Source: Brachionus plicatilis (Eukaryota; Rotifera; Eurotatoria; Ploima; Brachionidae). From it: a stretch of 64,000 nucleotides of DNA. The DNA is taken from positions 864,558 through 928,557 of the forward strand of contig QEOQ01000204.1 in NCBI GenBank assembly GCA_010279815.1, written 5' to 3'. This document shows positions 22,501 to 31,955 of this stretch, in pieces. The translations under genes were made by a program, and so were the position numbers. Each line of letters opens with the position of its first letter. The stretch's first letter is position 1. The notes under the pieces were generated by a model, which had not been told where the DNA came from, did not search any database, and saw only the letters and a list, made by a program, of their open reading frames with translations.

Positions 22501-24221
22501 CAAATTTAAAAATTTAATTCAAAAAATAATTTTTAATCGAGCTTTTTTTCCAAATTTTTAGTTTAACCCTGCACCATGATTTGAGGATTGAATTTTTTTT
22601 TAATAAAAATGCTGTTTTTAATTATTTTGTTTTTTTAACCTAATTTTTAACGGTATTGTGAATTTTGGAACAAAGAACAAGAACAAAAATCTTAAAATGA
22701 AATAACTTTTTTACTATGAGTGTTTAAATTGTTCAGCAAAATGTATCAGCTGATACAAACTTTGTACCACCTAAATTAAGTCTCTGCAATAACTCTGCAA
22801 GTCTGCAAAGCACTAAATGAATTAGAAAATCATTAAAATTAAATTGCACAGTTATTGCAGAGACTTAATTTAGGTGGTACAAAGTTTGTATCAGCTGATA
22901 CATATTGCAGAACAATTTAAACACTCATAGTAAAAAAGTTATTTCATTTTAAGATTTTTGTTCTTGTTCTTTGTTCCAAAATTCACAATGCCATTTTTAA
23001 CCGCGCACCATAACTCCAAAGCTTTGTGACAAAAAAAATAAAAAGGAATATCTGGCATAATTATAAATTAAATTAATAACAAATTTTTATTCAAAATTAA
23101 AATGAATTTTTACTAAATATTTGACAAAAAAAGACGAAAAATCATTACGTTCATGGTTTAAATAAAGCATATTTAATAAGTTAATTTAATTAGCAATTTT
23201 CGACCTATCGAAAAATCTGAATAGAAAAATATGATTAAATAATTTTTTGGTTATAATTCAAAAAAAAATTCTGCTTAAAAATTTTAAAATAATGTATGTT
23301 TTCTATTTAAACTGTTTCAAAAATTAAAATCCCATTACATTTTTTTTAAGATAAATTTTGTTTGATTTCAAAATTATTGTGAAACTTAGATGCAACAAAA
23401 AACTGCTTTGAAAAATTTTTGTTAAGCTGAAAACTTCCTAGAAAAATTTTCAAAAAATATTTTAATCTCATTAGCTATTGATAAAGAATATTGTCCCTAA
23501 TAAACAATTTAATTAAAAAAAAAATTTAAATTACATGTCCAATGCTTCTTTAAAGTTATCATTGGCTATTTCAAAATGGTAGTTTGTGTTTTCTGCGGCA
23601 GTGTAAGCATTTGTTGATCCTGCATGATCTTCAATGAATTTTTGGAACATATTTTCCACTGGATACTAAAAATTGATTAAGTTAAAATTTAGAAAAATAA
23701 TTTAAAAAAAAAGAACAAACTTTTTTAGATCCCATGAAAAGCATGTGTTCGCAAAAGTGAGCTAGACCTGGAAATTCTTTGGGATCAAGTAAATAGCCAG
23801 CATTTACATCCACAGATGCTGCTGACCGGTCGGTATTAGAATCACTGATTAGCAAACATTTTATTTTGTTGTTTAATAAAAGACCTCGATACTGACGTTT
23901 ATCATGGTCGGATTTTATTATTTTATCAAAAGATTCTAAAAATTTGCTATCAACAGATGAAGTGGACATATGCCTTTTTAGGGTTGAATTATTCTCCAGA
24001 ACTATTATAACTTTTTTATTAAATATGTGACTATTTTGGTCGCTATTGATTATTTTCAATGATGAATATTGTCTATTCGAATTGATTCTGAAAGGTGAAT
24101 CTAAATTTGAAGATTTCTTCGTAATTATTTCTCTAACTGAAGTGAGATTTGAATGTGCTCTGGGTATTTTAATTGCACAGTTCAATAATTTTGATTGTCT
24201 AGATGCGAAATTTAGCAACAT
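19521..24221 (-). CDS. IDE: Insulin-degrading enzyme (M16A zinc metalloprotease)
   Basis: Six exons: 23721-24221, 23535-23665, 20495-22214, 19878-20436, 19661-19818, 19521-19604; total 3153 nt, 1050 residues (human IDE 1019). IDE degrades insulin, amyloid-beta and other short peptides in a closed chamber built from four homologous domains. The inverted zinc site HFCEH is at residues 155-159, and the distal glutamate sits in [10 protein letters not shown] at the start of exon 3. Other conserved blocks are [42 protein letters not shown] and [14 protein letters not shown]. Residues 1-84 form an extra basic, Ser/Asn-rich N-terminus that could be a mitochondrial presequence. Met85 aligns with the internal Met42 start of human IDE. 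The C-terminus ends KPFTKID, without a peroxisomal SKL-type signal. The 1.3 kb intron 2 hosts a foldback MITE. Confidence 0.95.
22652..22992. mobile_element. Foldback MITE with perfect 9-bp target duplication (IDE intron 2)
   Basis: 341 bp, starting GGTATTGTGAATTTTGGAAC and ending with its near-perfect inverse. Arms of about 150 bp flank a short spacer. ATTTTTAAC lies at both 22643-22651 and 22993-23001, an exact 9-bp duplication. Each arm contains the perfect palindrome TGTATCAGCTGATACA. GG/CC ends, long inverted repeats and a 9-bp duplication point to mobilisation by a Mutator-like (MULE) transposase. No coding capacity. Confidence 0.88.
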
Positions 24222-27118
24222 ATAGCTCAGCTGAGTAGGGAAATTTTTAAATGTCTATATCTAAATTGCGATTTTAATTTATCAGAAAAAAAATTAATAC
24301 TTTTTAAAATATTTGCCACTTGAGAAATAAATTTTAAAGAAATAAAACGGGATCTTTTCCTATTTTCTAAGCAAATGTGGCAAATAAATAGGGTTTGTTT
24401 TGTGAAATTATACATCATTTTCTTAATTCATACTTAAAATCATATGTTAAAAATAAATTTTGCTCTATAACAAAACAAAATTTAATTTTAATCCATTTAT
24501 TCATAAATTTGTTTCGTTAAACGTTCCAATTCTTAGACAATCAAAATTATTTAATTATAATAATGAAAATTTTAAATAAAATAAATTGAAAACTGGGCTA
24601 TTGGAAAAAAATTAAGTTTTGAAATTATTACTTTATCATATCCTATTGATGATTGATTAAGTTACAAATATTTTTCGAATCTAATAAAATTGGTCTGTGA
24701 AATTGAATTAAAATCTGAATTTTTTAGTGATTTAAGTTTTTGAACTTGTAAAATTTCAGTTTTTGATGCTTAACAACCAAACAAACATTCAACGATAAAA
24801 TTTCAAAAAAAGTTATAATTCGAAATTTCTTGATAATTTATAATTCATTTTCTCTAAAAGAAAAGAAAATTTAATATTATGTGTTGAGCCTGGTATTATA
24901 ACTATAAATTATATGTATAAAAAACTTAAGCATTATTTATGAAAAATAAAACCCGGAGAATTTAGCTCTTCAATTTTTTTATATTTTATCAATCAATATT
25001 AGTAAGAACATTATATGCTTTATTAGAATTTTTAATGCCAGTCTGGTCTTCATTTCTTTGACCTGAATGCAATAGTATTGAAAGAGTATACAGCAAAGGT
25101 GATATCTTGGACCAGTTAACTTTCTGCGAAATATTATTTCCCAAAGTGAAACACTTAAATTTTAGTATTTAAATATTTTAGTCCAAAATAAAACGGCCAA
25201 AAATTTAAAAAAGTGAATTTGTTCTAAATTAAGACAAAATTCTATTTTTAAATATTTCAACTTTTAACTTTATAGATATAAATTTAAATTATCTAACATT
25301 TAAAATTCAACCAAACAAAAATAATTTAAAGTTAACCATTTCAAAAGCCTACTATTATTTTTTTGTGTAAACATAAAAAAAGAAATCAAAGACGACAACA
25401 TTTTTATTCAAAATTATTTTTTTTTAGCAATTTAGTTTAATTAATTGATTAATTGTTCTTTATATTATTTGTAATATTATCTGATTTTATTTTGTAAATA
25501 AAAAACTGAATATTTTTTGTAACTTATTTTTTAAAACTGTTGGAATTTGAACGGATGAAAATTATTGATGTAGAAATTTAAGACTTGTTTGTTTATTTTT
25601 AGGAATCCGATTTTAGGATATGAAGATGTTAAAATTTAGGAATTGAAATTTAGATTTTTGGATGTTAGGACGTCGCCCCTGCGAAAGAAGGCTTAATGTG
25701 CATTTTAGCTTACTAGTGGAAATGAGAAATAAAGAATTTTTATTTTAAATTTATGATATCGAAAAAGGAATTGTTTACAATTTATCAAAAGCTAATCATA
25801 TAAATATCATAAAAAGATAAAAATATTTTAAAAGAAATAACTGAAATGATCTTTTTTTTCAATCGAACAGAAAATTTATCGAACTCTTTTCAAAAGTGTT
25901 TAATATTTCTAATACTATTAAAATTAAAAAAAGAATATATAGAGTTGTGAGAAGCAAAAGATTATTATTATCTAATAAAAGTTGAGTCAATGAGTGTGTT
26001 GTAAATCATTCAGCGATCAATTCCTGCTCTAAAAAGACCTTTATTTAATGCGATCATTTGATTCTCTTTTCTTTTCTTCTTATTTGTAAATTTTTGAATA
26101 AATTTCTCCAAGATTTCTTTGATTTTTTGATTTATTAATTTAATCAAATTTTGCATACATATTTAATATACTTTAATAATAAAAAAAAATTAAAAAATGT
26201 AGTTTTTACTTGGTTTATTGGAAGAATAAAGCCATGTGAACCATCTTAACTTTTAAAAAACATTCGTCATCTAATTTGTAACAATGTTTGCTGCAATATG
26301 TTGCATTCGAGAGCTAATAGTTAATTAACTTAGAATAACAAGTTATCAGATTTCTTAGATTTTCTCCTTTTCTTAATGTACCGAATTCCACAAAACCAAA
26401 AAAACTTTATTGAATTTTTTTGATTAGATTCGTGAGACAACAAGCTTAATTATATTGATAAAATTTAAAAAATCAATATCTTAATAATTTGAAAAAAAAT
26501 TATCATTTTTCTAAAAATCTCCCCAAAATTTTTCAATTAAATTTTGGCTGTATTACGCTACTATTTAAAAACTTAATTCAAAAAAGATCAGTTGAAATAT
26601 TTATTTTTAGCTTTTGTTTAATTATATCAAGTTTGTTTACTAATTTGTGAAAATTTAATTCGATAATTTGCATTTTTTTCTTTATATATTGATTTTTTAG
26701 ACAGACACAAAAATTCGAGGTTTCCAAAAAATTTAAATGCAAAATTTCTTAAATTGCCTTTCAACACTAAGTTAAAATATCTTTATTTATTAAAAATAAA
26801 CATAATACAAAGTTTTCATTTCTCTTTTTTGTTTGCTAACAATAACAAAAAAACCAACTCAACAAAAAAAAGACAATTATTAATTTAATTATAAAATGAT
26901 TATTTTTTAAAAAATGAGATTACATAATTTTGTATCATAAAATTAAACTGGCATTTTGCTTGTATCTGGTATTAAAACATTCAATCAAGTTCTAGATTAC
27001 AATTATTATAAAATTATTTTTTTATTCGGCTATAAAAAATGAATAAAAATATTTATAAAATACGATTCAAATTATGACTAATATTTATATAAAAAGCGGT
27101 GTCTGATTTCGCATCGAC
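24222..27118. other. Intergenic between IDE and RAPGEF1, no gene recognised
   Basis: 2.9 kb. The 200 bp next to the IDE start contain a minus-strand open frame (24227-24418) that is most likely 5' UTR or promoter. Protein-like strings around 25010-25160 are short and broken and cannot be assigned. Confidence 0.45.
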
Positions 27119-30100
27119 TTAATGTTTTGTCCGTGGCTTTAGCTGTTCGGAAAGATTATATTGAGCGTCTTCGCCAATATAGTCCTTGAAATCGTTGAAC
27201 AATTCGTGAATTTTTACATTTGGTCTAAAATTGTAATTACTAAAAAAATATTTTTGTCAGAATTGAAATAAATTTAATATTATTTTAATTACCATCTTTT
27301 AAAATATCTAAGTCGCTCTAAAATGTTGAACTGTTGCCATCGCTTCCAAAAATTGCAGTTTCCGCTTGGCAAAAAGTCTGGATTAGCAATATGCAAGATT
27401 GTCAAATCTTGTAAAATAAGGCCTCTGAATAGAAAAAAACATTTATTATAGAAAATATTTATTTTTAATTTTGCATGTTGTTACATGTGTGGGATGCAAG
27501 GAGGCTCGGCTTCCGAAATCGCTTCTCGAAGGCTTTTAAATCCACATTTTGGATCAATTAGAGCAGCATATTCCTTGATTGTCTTAAAATAAATAGCTTT
27601 AATTTAAATTTAAATTGCAAAAATTGAAAAAAAAAATTACATCTATGATACTCTTGGGCCAGTCGAGTCGTTGTATTGGGCCGGAATCGACCGCTGACAA
27701 AATAGATAGATAGGAATTAAAATTGTTCATTTTACGCAAATACTGCCAAAAGAAAAAAATTATAAATTCAATTAATTTTATTCGGTTTAATATTACTTTC
27801 ATAATCTTTAGGAATTTAATTAGGTAGCGTTCTCGATCACGATAATTTTCCGATTCTAAAATTCGAGACCTTGCCCTATCAAAAATTAGGTTATTTTAAT
27901 AATCAAAATTTGATTAAGTTTATTCACCAATATGATATATTGTTAAAATGTTCAGTAAATTTTATTAAATTTGGACTAAGTTTTTCGCTTTGTTTGGTTG
28001 ACCAAAGTAAAACTTCAGACAATTCTATTTTATTAAAAAGTTTTAAATCAATTAGAGTCATTTGTTCGGCTATTTCCATTGATTTAAAGTCAAGAATTGA
28101 TTGACTTTTTCTAAAAAAATCATTTAATTGATTTAAAGGGATTTTAAATTTTGAAAAATTTTAACTACTTTGCAAAAGAATATGGTATGATCTGAGGCCT
28201 GGAGCTATTTAATTTTCCAAATTGGTCAATTTTGTCTTCAATCAAGCTATTTTCGTCGTCCAATTTTTCCAATCTTCTCTTTTCTAGCTTGTGCAACAAC
28301 TTTTTTCGTAGTAATCGAGCCATTTGTAATTCATCGTCAATCACCAATTCGAAAATAAAATTGTTCAGAATTTCAATCAATTCTGTGTCATCCAGTTCAG
28401 TCCTAGAAAGAAAAAACAATATAATTTTATGTTTATATTTTTTTACTTTATTGTCAACAAATTATTTTTCAAAAAAAAATTTTAAAATAATTTTTGTTAG
28501 ATTCAGTGTGGTCACCAATAATTAGATAAAAAACTTTTTGAATAAATTTTTTTTCTCAAACAGAATGGCAGGTTGAAGAAACAAGATGCCCAAAAAAAAT
28601 AACTTTTTAGATTTTGAACCAGTTGAATCTCATAATAAAATAAAATCAAATTTTGATAATTTTCAAAATTTACAATTTTATATATTTTTTAAAAAAATAT
28701 TTTTAAAAAACTTGAAAGATGAAGTTGAACAAACAAAATTTAAAGGAAGCCCTGAGTCTCTTTAATTAAAAATTGCTCTTAACATGCTATATATTCAGTA
28801 TGTCCCAATACAATAACCCTATTTTAATATTTGCCTTTTTATCTTAGTTTAAATTTCATTTTAGCTTATCTAACTTTATTTTGATTTTTTATTTATATTT
28901 AATATTTTTTTATAATTTATTCTGGAGGAGCTCGGTACAGAAAACAAATAAATAAAAATAAATACAAAAATTGCTTTTCACTTTATTAAAAAGGAATAAT
29001 ATGTTGTTTTATGTATTATGTATGTCAACTATTTGATACCTGTGATGACTTTCAGCAATCATTGAATGATTACTCTAGACAATCGTTTACAATATTTACA
29101 ACTATCACTAGTCCTAAGATCAAAGAAACTGGTGATTGTAAATACAACCATATTAAATGCGTCCATTTTCGTTTAATTGAAGACATAACAACTAAAAGGT
29201 ACCTTAATCACTTTACATATCAGCTTCTAAACTTTTCTAATTTCATTTGAATTCATGAGCCAGAAAACCGGCAAATGGCTAACAAGAAATGATATGTGGA
29301 ATATTAGAAACAAATTTTTTTCAAAAGCCGTCAGCAAAATTTGTGAGAAATACCCATTGAAGGACAATCGAATGCAATGATTGTTCTAATTAGTTATTAA
29401 TAATTAATTCAGATAACTTGTGTGAAAATAAACGGGTCCTACTAAAATACTGACTCCCAATTTTTTAAAATTTTCTGACCCCCTTTTTTTTTGCAAAGCA
29501 AAATTTTTTAAAAGTTTTAATATATCATTTAGTTTGAATTTTTCTCTTTTTTTTGAAAATTAAACTAGTTTTTCTCCAAAATTTTTATTTTTTGTTAAAA
29601 TTGAATATTTTTATATTTTTGAAAACCTGACCCCTACTGACCCCCAACTAATTGAACTCGAATGGTATGTCGTATTAAAATTTTTAAATCCGATTTCAAA
29701 AATCTCGTTAAATTCTCTATAAGGAAAACGGGGATCAGTTAAGGGTCAGTAGGGGTCAAGTTTTCAAAAATAAAAAAATATTCAAGTCCGGACTTTTTTT
29801 CGGGACTTTTAAACAACTCTGATTAAAAATTTTAAAAATATTTTTGCTTTTCAAAAAAAATGGGGGCCAGAAAATTTAAAGAAATTGGGGGTCAGTATTT
29901 TAGTAGGACCAAATAAACGTACCCTTAATTTTTTGAGAAAAAAAAATTAAAAGCAAAGAACAATTTGAATAATAATTATTGAAATCAAAAATTTAAATTT
30001 AAAGGAAATACATAATAACATTTTAGAGGAAATTTAAAAAAAATTCTATTGCATTAATTTTGTCTTGCTTTCCTGAAGTTTCAACTTTGTAAATACGTGT

Positions 30101-31913
30101 CGCAAGGGAAAATTGAAGCTTCAGATCAAATTTTAAGACCAAAAGGATCATCTAAAATTTTAAAGCTTAAATAATCTAATGATTTTAATAATTTTTAAGA
30201 AATAAATACTAAACATTACTAGACATGTTATGTCTAATAATGGTTCATTACCAAATTAACATCAAAATGATTGATCTCTAATTTATTTAACAAAAACAAT
30301 CAATAATTTAAATAATTCAGGATAAGTTAATTCACAAATTCAAATTTATAACTTTTATATCCATTCATTCAAACTGAAATAATTTTTTTTTTCCACTAAG
30401 ATAAATTTTAAATTTTAAAACAGTTAATTTTTTTGTCTTTAAAAGTAAGTTTACATTCAAATCAATTAAAATATTTAAACCTACTAAAGTTCAATAAAAA
30501 GGGACATTTAAAATTTTTAATATGAAAATAAACTTGACATGTCATGTCAAGTAATTGCTTATGAAAAAATTTATTTTTTCTCTATTATTAAAAAAAATAT
30601 TTCAATTTATATTTTGATTTTTTGATCTTGATCTCAAAATTCAATTTGCCGTCGCAAGCTTCATCATGTTTCAATATATCTCTTTTTAATTCCAGTTTAC
30701 TTTACTTTTACAAACTTTATTCATATTTTTTATTTTTGGATTTTATTTTACTTAACTTTTTAAATTTTAAATTTTACTTTGCTTAATTTTTATTTTTTTT
30801 TATTTTGAAGGAGCTTAAGTAGGTTATGTCTAAAACATACATCCATCAAGAATGCGAAAAAACAACACTGAGTATAAATCACCAAAATTTTTGTAAAAGT
30901 GAAATTTTTTTCTGATACATTTATTCCTAATTATCTGAATTTAACTATACATCCATTTTCATCTGAAAAAAATTTTTTCATCACCTTTAAATTTCGAATG
31001 AAAGCTTAAAAATAAATATTTCCTATCTTTTTTAATTTTTTTCCCAAAATTTTTTAATATTTGTGAAAAAATTATAATGATATTTTACAATTTATTATGA
31101 TTTTAAATTTGATTTGTTTTTAATTTAAAATTTTATCTACATCATAATTTTTAAAAAAATATTATTTACATATTTTAAATTTATCAATTTCAATGGCTAA
31201 TTGTGAAAACTTAGCCCAATTAAAAACTTTTGTTGCAAATCATAATTTTACTAAAGTAATCTCTTTGTTAATTTTAATTTTAATATTTATTTTTAAGCTT
31301 TTCCTTATATTCGATTTACAATAGAAGACCATTGTAGAGGTTTTATACGCATTTAACAAAATCTAAAAAAAAACAATAAACTTACTTTAAAAACTAATTC
31401 AGATAGAACAAATCTGATTTTATTTCCAGATTTCTCGGGATCGATAACCTACAATTTTTATTTCATATTGTGGAAAAAAAATGGAAAAAGGCAAAAAAAT
31501 CAGGTTGTATTTTCGAAGAGCCAAAAAAGTTGTTTTTTCGATTTTTAATGGCAAAATCAAATTATTTAATTTATAAAAACTTTATTTTCTAGTAGATATT
31601 TTTATGCTCTATTCAAAAATAAAATCAGTTTTGGGGTGTATCTGGAAAGCTATGAGGATGTTTTGGGTTGTTTTTTTTTCATTCGAAATTTAAAGGTGAT
31701 GACAAATTTTTTTTAGATGAAAATGGGTGTATAGCTAAATTCAGATAATTAGGAATAAATGTATCAGAAAAAAATTTTACTTTTACAAAAATTTTGGTGA
31801 TTTACACCCGGTGTTGTTTTTTCGCAATATTGATGGGTGCATGTTTTAGACATAACCCTTTAGCTCTGTACAGTTAACAAATAAATAACAAAATAAATAA
31901 TAAATTTTTTTTT

Positions 31914-31955
<42 letters not shown>

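Noticed and set aside
24227..24418. Upstream minus-strand open frame before IDE
   Set aside because: Ends just before the IDE ATG and lacks homology; more likely 5' UTR or promoter than a gene.
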